A DNA stretch of 64,000 bases from Chlorogloeopsis sp. ULAP01 (lineage in GTDB: Bacteria > Cyanobacteriota > Cyanobacteriia > Cyanobacteriales > Nostocaceae): NCBI RefSeq assembly GCF_030381805.1, contig NZ_JAUDRH010000006.1, forward strand, positions 62,001 to 126,000, in the 5' to 3' direction. The notes beneath the pieces are model-generated. The model saw only the letters and a program-made list of their open reading frames with translations, made no database searches and was not told the origin of the DNA. Shown piece by piece: positions 35,630 to 45,515 of the stretch. Numbering within the stretch: the first letter of the stretch is position 1; every line of letters starts with the position of its first letter. Both the position numbers and the translations under genes were made by a program.

Positions 35630-36556
35630 TTAACCCAGACACTTCTTAAAAAAAGCTAACACTGTGTCTGGATGATCTACCACGTATTGATAAGCACCAA
35701 AACGATGATTTGTCTCAGGATAAAGGGGTTCTACAGCGTTGGGTGTGGCTGCTACCATACTGGCTACATCAGCAACGCTACCCCATTTATCCCCTGTTCC
35801 TTGGACATAAAGTACAGGAGTATTACGCGCCCCAAAAGCAGCGTAGACGGGCTGGAGATAATCAGTTTTGGGAGCGCCGAATAAACGATAAAGAATTTCT
35901 ATAAAGATGTTAATTAGTTTACCTATCGTACCGTATTTATCGGTACGATAACGTTCTCCAAACAGTGATGAGGTATTGGGCTGAACAGCAATAGCAGCTT
36001 TAATGTCTGTGGTTTCGGGCAGTGTATATACTACAGTGTTTCCTCCCATAGAAAACCCAATAGTGACAATCCGGTTCGGATCTACTTCATGTCGGCTTTT
36101 CACATAGCGGATCGCTCCCAACAAGTCACGTTTTTCAAATAAACCATAGGTAACTGGCACCCTGGCTGCACTCTCACCAAAATTACTTAAGTCAAACATC
36201 AGTACGTTATAGTTCTGCTCGTGCAATGCTTTGGTTAGGGGAAACAGGTTAATTGGCTTACTCCCTGGTAAGTCTCCGAGTGGATCTTTAGCTTTAGTAC
36301 CTATACGATTCCAAGGCCAGCCATGTAAAATTATCGCCACGGCGGATGGAGTTGACGCTGCGGGAATAAACCAACCTTTGAGACGTATCCCATCAAGAGC
36401 CGGGAACTCCACATCTTCATAGCTTAACCCTAATTCTTGCTTAGGATTTGTCCACAGTCGTTGTCGCTTTGGTGAAATCACTAACCGCGCTGAGTTAGCG
36501 ATCGCTAAAACTAATACCAAAAAAACTATCACAATCAGCCAGATAAATATATTCAT
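35630..36556 (-). CDS. Alpha/beta hydrolase with N-terminal membrane segment
   Basis: A 308-residue hydrolase. The first 20 residues form a membrane or signal segment. The hydrolase core shows the oxyanion HGWPW, the nucleophile elbow G-F-S-M-G-G, a late Asp near Y-V-Q-G-T-G-D and the His in T-N-H-R-F-G. The arrangement resembles dienelactone-hydrolase or S9-like families. Substrate unknown. Convergent with the hypothetical gene at 35242. Confidence 0.82.
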   Translation of the reverse strand: MNIFIWLIVIVFLVLVLAIANSARLVISPKRQRLWTNPKQELGLSYEDVEFPALDGIRLKGWFIPAASTPSAVAIILHGWPWNRIGTKAKDPLGDLPGSKPINLFPLTKALHEQNYNVLMFDLSNFGESAARVPVTYGLFEKRDLLGAIRYVKSRHEVDPNRIVTIGFSMGGNTVVYTLPETTDIKAAIAVQPNTSSLFGERYRTDKYGTIGKLINIFIEILYRLFGAPKTDYLQPVYAAFGARNTPVLYVQGTGDKWGSVADVASMVAATPNAVEPLYPETNHRFGAYQYVVDHPDTVLAFFKKCLG

Positions 36557-36655
36557 AGAAAGATAATGAAATTTTAAGTACTCAGACAGAATTAATTACG
36601 CCCATTGTTTTCCTCAACCCTGTCTTTACGAATGAATTTAATTTTGCCTAGCTAT

Positions 36656-37459
36656 TTATGACTTACTATTCAGACTCCGAGTGATTTTTACTACCATTTT
36701 TCTCGGTGTAAATCTGACAGCTTCAGCAAATAACTTGTTTTTCAAGCCAGGAATAACAACAGTTTTGTTAGACATCAAGCCGTGATAGCCGATCTTGGCT
36801 ACAGTTTCCGCATCCATACTTTTTTGGCTACTAAAGAGCTTTGATTGTTCCATTGCAGCTCTTTGTTGAAAACTAGATTCTGTCGGTCCCGGACACAATG
36901 CTGTTACAGTCACACCTGTACCTTCTAATTCGTTAGCGATCGCTTCCGAAAACGACAAAACATAGGCTTTAGTTGCATAATAAACTGCCATGAGCGGCCC
37001 TGGTTGAAAGGCAGCCCCAGAAGAAACATTCAAGACTTTGCCATAGCCTTGCTGCACCATATCCTTGAGAAATAATTTAGTTAAATGGGTGAGGCTAACC
37101 AGATTTACTTGTAGTAATTCTAGTTCTGATTTGAGGTCAGTTTCGTGAAAAAAACCATAGGAACCAAAGCCAGCATTATTTACTAGTACATCTACTTTGA
37201 TTCCAGCTTGTTGTAGTTCTGTGAAAATCTCTGTGGGAGTTGTTGGTACAGATAAATCTTTAACTATAGTTTCAACTTTTATACCTGATTTTTCTGTAAA
37301 TTCCTTGGCAATTTTCTTTAGTTTTTCCTCGCTTCTAGCAACTAACACTAAGTTATAACCATCGAGCGCAAATAACTTGGCTAATTCGTACCCAATTCCT
37401 CCAGATGCCCCAGTAATTAGAGCAGTTTTTCCCATGTCTAAATGGTCTGTTTTGTTCAT
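36656..37459 (-). CDS. Short-chain dehydrogenase/reductase
   Basis: A 267-residue SDR of the classical type. The NAD(P)-binding motif TGASGGIG is at about residues 16-23, NNAG follows near 95, the catalytic Ser is in N-V-S-S-G-A-A, and Tyr and Lys are in Y-Y-A-T-K near residue 160. The C-terminal basic tail is family-like for DltE/17-beta-HSD-related SDRs. Substrate unknown. ATG 37459. Confidence 0.9.
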   Translation of the reverse strand: MNKTDHLDMGKTALITGASGGIGYELAKLFALDGYNLVLVARSEEKLKKIAKEFTEKSGIKVETIVKDLSVPTTPTEIFTELQQAGIKVDVLVNNAGFGSYGFFHETDLKSELELLQVNLVSLTHLTKLFLKDMVQQGYGKVLNVSSGAAFQPGPLMAVYYATKAYVLSFSEAIANELEGTGVTVTALCPGPTESSFQQRAAMEQSKLFSSQKSMDAETVAKIGYHGLMSNKTVVIPGLKNKLFAEAVRFTPRKMVVKITRSLNSKS

Positions 37460-37653
37460 AAAACAGAATCTTCTTTGTTATTAAAATTCTTGGATTGATG
37501 AACTTCGTTATAACCTAAAAAATACTAACTACGTAATTTGTAAAGTAAATATAAGAATATTCAATTTTGGCAAGGTTATGGACTGCGCTCTACCCGATCT
37601 GCTGTAAAAGTTGGCAGTTCGCTAATCATTTTCTACTTGGGGACAAAATCACA

Positions 37654-40600
37654 TCATTCAAACTCCTGCGCCCCCAATGCTATTAAGGCCATTTTCTCAG
37701 CCTCAGTTAAGCCAGTAACACCTGTAATATTCATACCCTCATATAGTCTAGGAGGTTTGAGTGTTTTCAAGCACTCACCCGTGCTTACATCCCAAAGTTT
37801 AATCGTTTCATCTTCACTACCACTTGCTAAAACTTGTCTACTTTGCAAGCTGTCTTCGTGTTGAATAGCGATCGCATCACCGTGCGGAGCAAAAACAACT
37901 GTCAGCACTGTGGCAGTGTGTCCTTGTAAAGTTTTAACGCACTGACCAGTTTCGGTATCCCACAGTCTCACTGTTTGGTCTTCACTGCCACTCGCGAGCA
38001 GGTAGGCATGATTGCTATTTCCTGTCTCCTTCAAAGAGGCTACGTTCTGGGGTATAGCAACGCTTGCACCAACGGAAGACTTTACTACGTATCCTCGTGG
38101 AGCAAAGGCAACAGACCAAATTCGGCTTGCGTGTCCAGTAAGCGTTTGCAAACACTGACCTGTTTTGACATTCCATAGTCTCAAAATCCCATCTTCACTG
38201 CCGCTAGCGAGAATGTGACCATCTGGACTAAAAGCGACGGAAAGTACAAATCCAATATCTCCACCGAATGTTTGCAGGCATTCACCGCAACGAAAATTCC
38301 ATAGCTTCACAGTCTGATCTACACTACCAGTAGCAAGCATTTGACCATCTGGACTAAAAGCAATGGAAAATATCCAATTGAGATGACCTTGCAAAGTTTT
38401 GATGCATTGACCCGTGTTTATATCCCATAGTGTTACGGTTTGATTGCAACCGCTACTAGCAAGGATGCGACCATCTGGACTAATGGCAACAGAACGTACC
38501 TGACTGCTTTCCTTTTGGAATGTTTTCAAACCTCGACCAGTGCTAATATCCCACATCTTCGCAGTATAGTCATCGCCGCCACTAGCGAGAATATGACCAT
38601 CTGGGCTAAAAGTCACGGCTCGTACTTGGCTAGTATGTCCCTGCCAAGCTTTGAGCAAATGTCCCTCACAAACGTTCCATAACCTTATTGCTGTGTCTTC
38701 ACTACCACTGGCAAGGGTATTACCATCCGGACTGAAAGCAACAGAAAATGTTGAATTGGTGTATCCTTGTATCGTTTTTAGGCATTGACCTGTACTAACG
38801 TCCCACAACTTAATAGCACGGTCATCGCCGCAACTGGCAAGAATTTGGCCATCGGGACTGAAAGTGACTGAATATACCCGACTAGTATGCCCTTGCAAAG
38901 TTTGAATGCATTGACCACTGCCAAAATGCCATAACTTAATAGATTGATCTAAACTAGCACTAGCAAGGATTTGTCCATCTGGACTTAAATTTACAGATAC
39001 TACCCAGTTACTGTGTTCTTGCAATGTCTGAATACATTCACCAGTGCTAACATTCCACAAATTAATGGTACAGGCATCGTCGCTACTAGCAAGGATTTGA
39101 CCATCTGGACTGAAGGCTATAGACCAGATCTGACCTATCTGCTGTTGTAGAGTTTTCAAGCTTTGGCCTGTGTTAGCATCCCACAATCTAACTGAACTGT
39201 CAAGACTGCTACTGGCAAGAATTTGACCATCAGGGCTGAAGACCACAGTCCCCACCCAGTTGCTGTGTCCCTGCAATGTTCGACAACATAGACCTGTATT
39301 AACATCCCATAGTTTTACTGTTTGGTCTGCACCACTGCTAGCAAGCATTTGTCCATTTGGACTAAAAGCGACAGACCAGACACTATCGGTATGTCCATGA
39401 AACACCCTCAAGCATTCACCTGTGTTGACATCCCATAGCTTTACTGTCCGGTCGAGACTAGTACTAGCAAGGGTTAGACCATCTGGACTAAAGCAAACAG
39501 TCCATATCCAACGGCTGTGCCCTTTAAAGGTCAAAAGTTGTTTAGTATCTGCAACTCGCCACAAGTGAATCTCTCCATCAGCAAAACCCGCTGCCAAAAG
39601 TTTGCCATCTGGGCTAAAATTCACCGACAAAACACTACTGAAGGTTTGAGCAAAAACAGATTTGCTCAGATCGGCGTGGGCAAAATTCACTTGGTGTAAA
39701 TTTACATCTTGCAGATATGCCTGCCAAACTGTGAGGTGAGAAAAGTCATAACCAGTTAAATTGAACTTCAACTGATGCAATAAGTTAATGATATTTCCAC
39801 ATTCGTATTTTGGTGAGTAAGTTTCATTTTCACTACTGCATAAACGCAGTTTCATTAAAATTTGCTTCAGCTTATTTCCTAGGTTTTCTCTAGTTCCAAA
39901 TTGGGTGCTAAGTTTAGTGGCAAGAGGTTCTAAAATTAGGCGAATTTGACACTGTCTAATATAGTCTGTTGCCTGAGCTTTCAGTAGTGCGTGCTTCCTG
40001 AGTAATTCAAAATTTCCTGTAATAATCTCTTCATAAGCCTGCTCGATTAATCGTTCTGTCATGTACTCCATGACAACTGGTTGTTGTGTAAAGCCAATGG
40101 AGTTTTTTTCAATTAGCGATCGCCTCTGTAAAGACGCTAATGCCTCTAAAATTTCACTCGTGCGAACGTTAGAGACTATATCTGCCTGCAATTGCAAGAA
40201 TGAAACTGGCTCTCTATTGATTGCCAACCAGTACATCACCTCTTTTTCTAACTCTGATAGACGGTTAAATTGCCGTTCTAAGAGGTTGCGAATATCATCA
40301 AAAACCAACGTCCCTTGCTTCAACAATTCCAAGAATTCAGAAACCCTGCCATCAAAAAAATCTCGAATTGCCGCAGCCACCATTTTCAAAGCCAAGGGAT
40401 TACCAGCGTAATGCTCAATTAGGTAACTCCACTCAGATTCTGATGCCCTAAAGTTACCTTTTGCTTGAAAAATTTTCTGTCCTTCTGGGATCTCTAAACC
40501 AGCCAGTGGTAACGAGCGAACGGGAAGTGTTTCACCCTCCTTTACTGCTAAACTTTTAGGTTTTTCTCGACTAGTTAGTATTAAACAACTGCGATGGGGT

Positions 40601-41442
40601 GTTTCTGCCACAAATTCAAAAAATTGACCATAGCCTTCATCTCCTTGTCGGTAAGAACCTGTGTGTTCACCTTCATGTAGAATCGTTTCAGCATTATCTA
40701 GTACCAGCAAGCAGCGTGAGGAGCGTAAAAACTCAAGTACCCGCACTAGTTTACTGCCTATAGTTTCTGGTAAATTAGTTTCCTTTCCCTGAGAGAAAAA
40801 TTGAATTAGCTGTGCTAGCAAATCTTCAATCGGTGGGGCATTGCGGAGACTGCGCCAGATTAAGTACTCAAATTTACTCTGAATCTCTTGTGCTAATTTT
40901 ACAGACAAACCAGTTTTACCAATGCCGCCCATGCCAAATAGCGTCACCAGTCGGCAGCGATCCTTTAATATCCATTGCTTGACAAGAGCTAGTTCTTCAG
41001 TGCGGTTATAGAAAATAGAGACATCAATTGCCTCGCCCCAATCTTGGTGTGGACGAGTAGTAATAGACATGGTGATATTTCGCTTCGCGAATGTCTCATC
41101 TTCAAACTCTTGTATATCTTTTAACCCGTTAATTTCAGGGTTATGACCGTTCATTACGGAGATCGTCGGCGCTGTAGCTGATACTTGAGTTTGGTGGGCG
41201 TATCGCTTCAAAATTGACTGAAAATTATTTTTAGTTACCTTCTTATTCAACGCTTTTGAGAGCGACTGCCATAGTTGAAAGCCAACTTGCTTAATGTACT
41301 CAGGCTCATAGCCAGCACTTGCAGCCATCTCTGAATAAGATTGTCCTTCCCAAGATAGGCGCAATACTATTTCTTGCACTTTGTTTAGGCGATCGTAGTC
41401 TAGAACTTTTTCTACGAGTTCTAGCACTTCTTCAACATTCAT
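37654..41442 (-). CDS. NB-ARC ATPase with 14 WD40 repeats and an N-terminal vMAP-type HTH
   Basis: A 1262-residue STAND-class protein. Residues 1-85 form a helical domain (V-L-R-L-S-W-E-G-Q-S-Y-S-E-M-A) like the N-terminal HTH of vWA-MoxR-associated proteins. NB-ARC follows (P-loop GMGGIGKTG near residues 168-176, Walker B L-L-V-L-D-N-A-E, then R-E-K and G-N-P-L-A-L-K). A helical linker joins it to 14 WD40 repeats (about 600-1240), enough for two seven-bladed propellers. Repeats are very alike (F-S-P-D-G-Q-I-L-A-S). No effector domain such as a protease, TIR or nuclease is visible, so any signal output must come from partners. STAND proteins of this plan act in signalling or conflict. ATG 41442 is used instead of a TTG two codons earlier. 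Confidence 0.92.
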   Translation of the reverse strand: MNVEEVLELVEKVLDYDRLNKVQEIVLRLSWEGQSYSEMAASAGYEPEYIKQVGFQLWQSLSKALNKKVTKNNFQSILKRYAHQTQVSATAPTISVMNGHNPEINGLKDIQEFEDETFAKRNITMSITTRPHQDWGEAIDVSIFYNRTEELALVKQWILKDRCRLVTLFGMGGIGKTGLSVKLAQEIQSKFEYLIWRSLRNAPPIEDLLAQLIQFFSQGKETNLPETIGSKLVRVLEFLRSSRCLLVLDNAETILHEGEHTGSYRQGDEGYGQFFEFVAETPHRSCLILTSREKPKSLAVKEGETLPVRSLPLAGLEIPEGQKIFQAKGNFRASESEWSYLIEHYAGNPLALKMVAAAIRDFFDGRVSEFLELLKQGTLVFDDIRNLLERQFNRLSELEKEVMYWLAINREPVSFLQLQADIVSNVRTSEILEALASLQRRSLIEKNSIGFTQQPVVMEYMTERLIEQAYEEIITGNFELLRKHALLKAQATDYIRQCQIRLILEPLATKLSTQFGTRENLGNKLKQILMKLRLCSSENETYSPKYECGNIINLLHQLKFNLTGYDFSHLTVWQAYLQDVNLHQVNFAHADLSKSVFAQTFSSVLSVNFSPDGKLLAAGFADGEIHLWRVADTKQLLTFKGHSRWIWTVCFSPDGLTLASTSLDRTVKLWDVNTGECLRVFHGHTDSVWSVAFSPNGQMLASSGADQTVKLWDVNTGLCCRTLQGHSNWVGTVVFSPDGQILASSSLDSSVRLWDANTGQSLKTLQQQIGQIWSIAFSPDGQILASSDDACTINLWNVSTGECIQTLQEHSNWVVSVNLSPDGQILASASLDQSIKLWHFGSGQCIQTLQGHTSRVYSVTFSPDGQILASCGDDRAIKLWDVSTGQCLKTIQGYTNSTFSVAFSPDGNTLASGSEDTAIRLWNVCEGHLLKAWQGHTSQVRAVTFSPDGHILASGGDDYTAKMWDISTGRGLKTFQKESSQVRSVAISPDGRILASSGCNQTVTLWDINTGQCIKTLQGHLNWIFSIAFSPDGQMLATGSVDQTVKLWNFRCGECLQTFGGDIGFVLSVAFSPDGHILASGSEDGILRLWNVKTGQCLQTLTGHASRIWSVAFAPRGYVVKSSVGASVAIPQNVASLKETGNSNHAYLLASGSEDQTVRLWDTETGQCVKTLQGHTATVLTVVFAPHGDAIAIQHEDSLQSRQVLASGSEDETIKLWDVSTGECLKTLKPPRLYEGMNITGVTGLTEAEKMALIALGAQEFE

Positions 41443-42517
41443 GAGCAAGGATTTTAAAGGAATCTTTTTTAAGTTTTTTCTAATAGTCAGGTTAAAATAT
41501 GCAGTTAAGATTTTATCAACTGCATATTAGCCTTTAAAGTAATCGCTTTTCTATCGAATTATCAAAATTTTGTAATCCTTTTTCCAGAAAAATCAAGGTT
41601 TTGACTACTTGTTAAGTTTACAGATTCTTCCATTCAACTATTTTCTTTAGTAATACATCTTTATAAATTTTATAGTAGTTTCTCATTTGATTAGAATACA
41701 CTTTTGTCTGTTTTTTGCTCTTTGCAGGATATCTTAAAGTCTTAAATAGTATTTACTTCGAGTGAAAACAGCGATAAATGACTTTTTGGTAACTTTTTCT
41801 TACTGTTAAGCTGAGAAATGAAAGATATAGTGTGCTAACAATAAACAAAAAATGCAATCTCTATTTTAAGCTAAAATTGAGTAAATTTGTTCAAAATAAT
41901 CATCAAGGAATTAAAAATCACAAATAAACGCAGATATAGTGTTATAAATGCATTTTAATTTGAAGATATTCATAGGCTAGTTATAACTAGTTACAAGTTA
42001 AAATTATTGCCAGTAATTTGGCTTATTCCTAAAGATATACTCTATAACTACATAGTGGCGGTCAGAACAAAAAACCTACTTGCATTTACGAGTCTTATCT
42101 GAAAATTATTTACCTGCACTTTCATAATTAAGTGGAGATTATTCTATCCACTAGCCTTATTAAGCGGCACTGGATAAACGGCTTATTTCACTGCCGACTT
42201 CCAAGACGATAGTTTCTGAGGTTTTTCGCCCTATCCCAGAGAAATAAACCTCAAAAGTTTCAGCACGGGCTTAAAAGAGTTATGGTTTTGAGATTAAGTT
42301 AGTAAAAAATAGATATTTATAACTATTTTGTGACTTTCCAATAACTATTTTGTGACTTTTTCTAACTGTTCAACCCGGTAAATTGCAGCTAATCTTTTTC
42401 TAAAAGCAGTTAATATGTAAAATCTATTACATAGAATCTTCTAAGCTCAAGCAGCTTTGGAAAAGGTTGATTTTAATACTGCTTTATCCTTTAGTCATTA
42501 GTCAGGATTAATACGAT
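41443..42517. other. 1.07-kb non-coding region with direct repeats
   Basis: No credible ORF. Around 42316-42360 the string ATAACTATTTTGTGACTTT occurs twice in tandem. A related 'ggtaactttttcttactgtt' string lies near 41790-41810. A GC-richer island at about 42145-42275 contains short self-complementary segments and could hold a small RNA, but nothing can be named. The segment next to 42518 is likely the promoter of the secreted-protein gene. Confidence 0.5.
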
Positions 42518-42967
42518 ATGAATAAGGTAGGGAAGATAGAAGCTTTATTAATAGGAGGACTTGTTTTTAGTGCTGCTCCTGCTATGGCACAACTTCCTAC
42601 ATTTAGTGGCCCTTGGGTAGTTAAGTTATGGGGAGATTCTACTCGTGCTCAGGTAGGAATAGATTATTGTCTTGCTTTCACTAAAGTTGCTGGTGGTGTA
42701 GCTGGCTCACCTGATGGTGGAACATTTACCTCCCGCAATATAGCCAATTGGAATGGCCAATGGGTACAACAAGGTGATCGAATCCGATGGTGGGGGGCAA
42801 TTGCTAAGACTGTTGCAACAAATTCGGAGGGAACGCTAATAAATCCAAATCTTGCGACTGGGTACTATTTACACTACAATCTACTAGATCCTGGAGAAGC
42901 GAATAAAGTATTTAGTATTGGTACTTGGTCAGCTCAACCAGGCACAGTTGGAACCTTTCCCTGTTAA
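42518..42967 (+). CDS. Small secreted protein of unknown function
   Basis: A 149-residue protein with a clean signal peptide (basic start, hydrophobic core, A-M-A cleavage before Gln25). The mature part of about 125 residues is rich in Gly, Trp and Thr, with Cys51 and a terminal Cys149 as its only cysteines, possibly a disulfide pair. I do not recognise the family. The I-R-W-W-G-A-I-A and G-T-W-S-A-Q-P motifs look like a small beta-sandwich. It stands alone between the NB-ARC/WD40 gene and the nifJ fragment. Confidence 0.65.
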   Translation: MNKVGKIEALLIGGLVFSAAPAMAQLPTFSGPWVVKLWGDSTRAQVGIDYCLAFTKVAGGVAGSPDGGTFTSRNIANWNGQWVQQGDRIRWWGAIAKTVATNSEGTLINPNLATGYYLHYNLLDPGEANKVFSIGTWSAQPGTVGTFPC

Positions 42968-43057
42968 TTCAAGCCAAACGCATTAATTCATCAAGAACTA
43001 GAGGGACAAAGGTGATGGGGAGAAGAAACCCCACACATTTATGTAGAATATGTGTTC

Positions 43058-43090
43058 AGAACCTCGACTTTTTGAAAAAGTCGGGGTTCT
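43058..43090. repeat. Hairpin repeat, AAGTCGGG type, copy 1 (possible terminator)
   Basis: AGAACCTCGACTTTTT pairs with AAAGTCGGGGTTCT (one mismatch). The same stem type recurs at 50126-50160 and 59363-59395. This copy lies about 90 bp after the secreted-protein gene. Confidence 0.65.
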
Positions 43091-43098
43091 ATAGCCTT

Positions 43099-43192
43099 TC
43101 ATAACTTGCGTGGCGGACTATTAGCTGCCAAGTACTCATACAATTTCCAATGCGCATCAACTTCAGCTTGCGCTGCTTCCAATAAGTGCTTG
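43099..43192 (-). pseudogene. Duplicated 3'-end fragment of nifJ
   Basis: The minus strand reads K-H-L-L-E-A-A-Q-A-E-V-D-A-H-W-K-L-Y-E-Y then L-A-A and stops at TGA (43099-43101). This matches the C-terminus of the intact nifJ at 45516 (K-H-L-L-Q-A-A-Q-A-D-V-D-A-R-W). I count about nine nucleotide differences over roughly 70 aligned bases. Homology ends at about 43192. Only the last 30 codons of the gene are present, so it is a non-functional partial copy. Confidence 0.85.
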
Positions 43193-43301
43193 CAGCGATC
43201 GCATATATCCTTGCACTCGTGACATCTGAAGCAAATCACGCTGCTTCCTTGTTAGAGCGAGCAAAAAGCGATCGCTTATGTTACGTGCTAGTGCTCTAGT
43301 T

Positions 43302-43330
43302 CTCGTTACCAGGTTGAAGCTGGTAACAAG
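43302..43330. repeat. Hairpin repeat, CTCGTTACC type, copy 2
   Basis: CTCGTTACC (43302-43310) pairs with CTGGTAACAAG (43320-43330) around a gttgaag loop, as in the copy at 11674-11703. It lies upstream of the PAD gene. Confidence 0.65.
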
Positions 43331-43487
43331 AGTTTCGACGCTGCCTCCAGGTTGTTGGTAGGAGTCTTGATGTGAATAAATAAACTGTTTGGTAGAGGTA
43401 AAAATCTTCCTGATTAGGTATTATATGACTCCGAAATCAGTCGTGAAAAGCTAGAACGATCACAAAACCTCTAATTATCAGAAGTTT

Positions 43488-45488
43488 ATGAGAAGTTTAT
43501 TGCAAATAGAAGCATCAAGTGACCTTGACTCACGCTCTAAAGAAAAAAATAGAGACTATGAAGATGTTCTAGTTGTCGGTCAGCCACTGTACATCTCCCT
43601 CAAAAATCTTGCGCCCTCTGAGGAGGCAATTGTGAGTTTCAAAACACGGGGAGAAATCGAAGTTTATTCTAACGTAAACCAACCTATTGCTATACAAACA
43701 CCGATTCCTCTCAAGCAAATTCCAGAGATTACGCTTATAGCGAGAACCTTTAGCGATCAGCCAAAAGATCGTTTTTTACAAATAACCTTTGAAGATGATC
43801 ATGGTTGTGAATTGAGTCAAGTGCGACTCCAACTAACTTGTCTGCGGATTTGTTTAGATGTGGATGCAGATCGAGATGGAATTATTGACGAAAATAACCC
43901 TGATAAAGGGGATTGGCAATGGGGAATTAATGGTCATGGTGCAGTCTTATTAGTAAATAGCGATCGCGATTTTGTTCATTCTGCTGATGAATATGATGGC
44001 GAAGATAACTATATCAAAGGACTGCTGGATCTAAAAGATTTTAGCTTTATGATTGTTCGCAAAGTTGGTTTAAGAGATTTACCTTTTGGATGCGAACTTT
44101 ACTTGTCAGTGAATCAAGATACTGCCGAACGCATTCGCATTTATGACGAATTAGATAGAAGTGGTTATGAGTTAATTGACCCTGGAAAAACAAAAGCAAA
44201 AATTAGAAATACTGATCAGGATATAATTCTTGCTATTGAAGGATTAGCTTATCCCGATTTTGACTTTGATGGCATGATTGAGATTACTTTAAATCTCAGC
44301 AAAGATGGAAAAATCATCTACAGCGATCGCGTGATTTTTCGAGTTGCTCCCTGGATCATGACTCCTAATACTTTATCCCCAACTACTGTCTATGTTTCTC
44401 GTTTATCTGATGGACGTAACGAAGAATTTATTGAAGAGCTGAGAAAAGTTGTTGGCAAAGCTAATGCGCAACTAGAGCCTGTCCCTTTTGAGTTTCATCA
44501 AGATGATCCTTGGATGCGAGATGAAATTGAAATTGGTTACACTCAAACTCCAGGACACCTAATGCATGTAGTACTTGATTCGCCTCGCGATCGCGGATTA
44601 GTTCACTTTGCCAAACGCAAACTACTAGGAATTGACTTTGGTTATGTGACTCGTAAAAGTCGCCATCAACCCACCAAATTAGACTCTTTTGGAAATCTAG
44701 AAGTTTCTCCGCCAGTAACCGTAAAAGGTGTTAATTATCCCTTTGGACGTCTAATATTTGGGGGTACACGCAAAGAAATTATTCAAAAGCCACGTCGAAT
44801 GTTAAGAGTCTTGCGAGACTTTCTTTACGCCCAAAAAATTCAAGCCCCCTTTGAAATTTTTTCTGACTGGCTTAGTGTAGGTCACATAGATGAATTTATG
44901 ACCTTTGTTCCTGCTCCTAATCCTAAAGGATTTAAACTACTTCTTGCAAGCCCCAACAAGTGTTATGAGCTTCTCAAACGCTTACGAGACGAAGGACATT
45001 CTCAAGTATTATTGCGCCAAGGAAAACGACTTTATGGCAAACCTGCTGATATTAGTGTGATAGATATTCTTAACAATCAAGAATTAGCTAATCAAAACCA
45101 AAGATTTCAAGAACACATTAACTGGAATCGAGAGGTTTTGAAACAGGAATTAGATTTAGGTGAAGAAGATATTCTCGACATACCTGGTTTATTTCAAGAT
45201 GATGGTGATGGTGATGGGCGAGCAGAAACTTTTTTTCCTAACATGGTAAATATGATTGTTCTCAATCAGCATCTTGCTATTCCCAAACCATTTGGCCCTA
45301 AGGTTAACGAGCAATGTCAATTTGAAGCATATGTGAAAGAAATTTTAGAACCTTTGGGTTTAGTTTGTCACTTTATCGATGATTGGGAGCCTTATTTTCG
45401 GGGAGGAGGGGAAATTCATTGTGGTACTAATGCATCTCGACAACCTTTTGCCCAAAAATGGTGGGAAATTGAGCCGATGTTCTTTTAG
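43488..45488 (+). CDS. Protein-arginine deiminase (PAD), full length
   Basis: A 666-residue protein closely resembling vertebrate peptidyl-arginine deiminases, which convert arginine in proteins to citrulline in a Ca2+-dependent reaction. The catalytic set is complete: Asp345 in W-M-R-D-E, His466 and Asp468 in VGHIDEF, and Cys645 in E-I-H-C-G-T-N. These correspond to D350, H471, D473 and C645 of human PAD4. A central region (about 115-170) is rich in Asp (D-V-D-A-D-R-D-G, then N-S-D-R-D) like PAD_M calcium sites. Motifs A-P-W-I-M-T-P-N-T and F-V-P-A-P-N-P-K-G-F are also PAD-typical. No signal peptide. It is flanked on the left by a nifJ tail fragment and on the right by nifJ itself. Confidence 0.93.
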   Translation: MRSLLQIEASSDLDSRSKEKNRDYEDVLVVGQPLYISLKNLAPSEEAIVSFKTRGEIEVYSNVNQPIAIQTPIPLKQIPEITLIARTFSDQPKDRFLQITFEDDHGCELSQVRLQLTCLRICLDVDADRDGIIDENNPDKGDWQWGINGHGAVLLVNSDRDFVHSADEYDGEDNYIKGLLDLKDFSFMIVRKVGLRDLPFGCELYLSVNQDTAERIRIYDELDRSGYELIDPGKTKAKIRNTDQDIILAIEGLAYPDFDFDGMIEITLNLSKDGKIIYSDRVIFRVAPWIMTPNTLSPTTVYVSRLSDGRNEEFIEELRKVVGKANAQLEPVPFEFHQDDPWMRDEIEIGYTQTPGHLMHVVLDSPRDRGLVHFAKRKLLGIDFGYVTRKSRHQPTKLDSFGNLEVSPPVTVKGVNYPFGRLIFGGTRKEIIQKPRRMLRVLRDFLYAQKIQAPFEIFSDWLSVGHIDEFMTFVPAPNPKGFKLLLASPNKCYELLKRLRDEGHSQVLLRQGKRLYGKPADISVIDILNNQELANQNQRFQEHINWNREVLKQELDLGEEDILDIPGLFQDDGDGDGRAETFFPNMVNMIVLNQHLAIPKPFGPKVNEQCQFEAYVKEILEPLGLVCHFIDDWEPYFRGGGEIHCGTNASRQPFAQKWWEIEPMFF

Positions 45489-45515
45489 AGAGAATCAATA
45501 CCAATTTCCTAAAAA

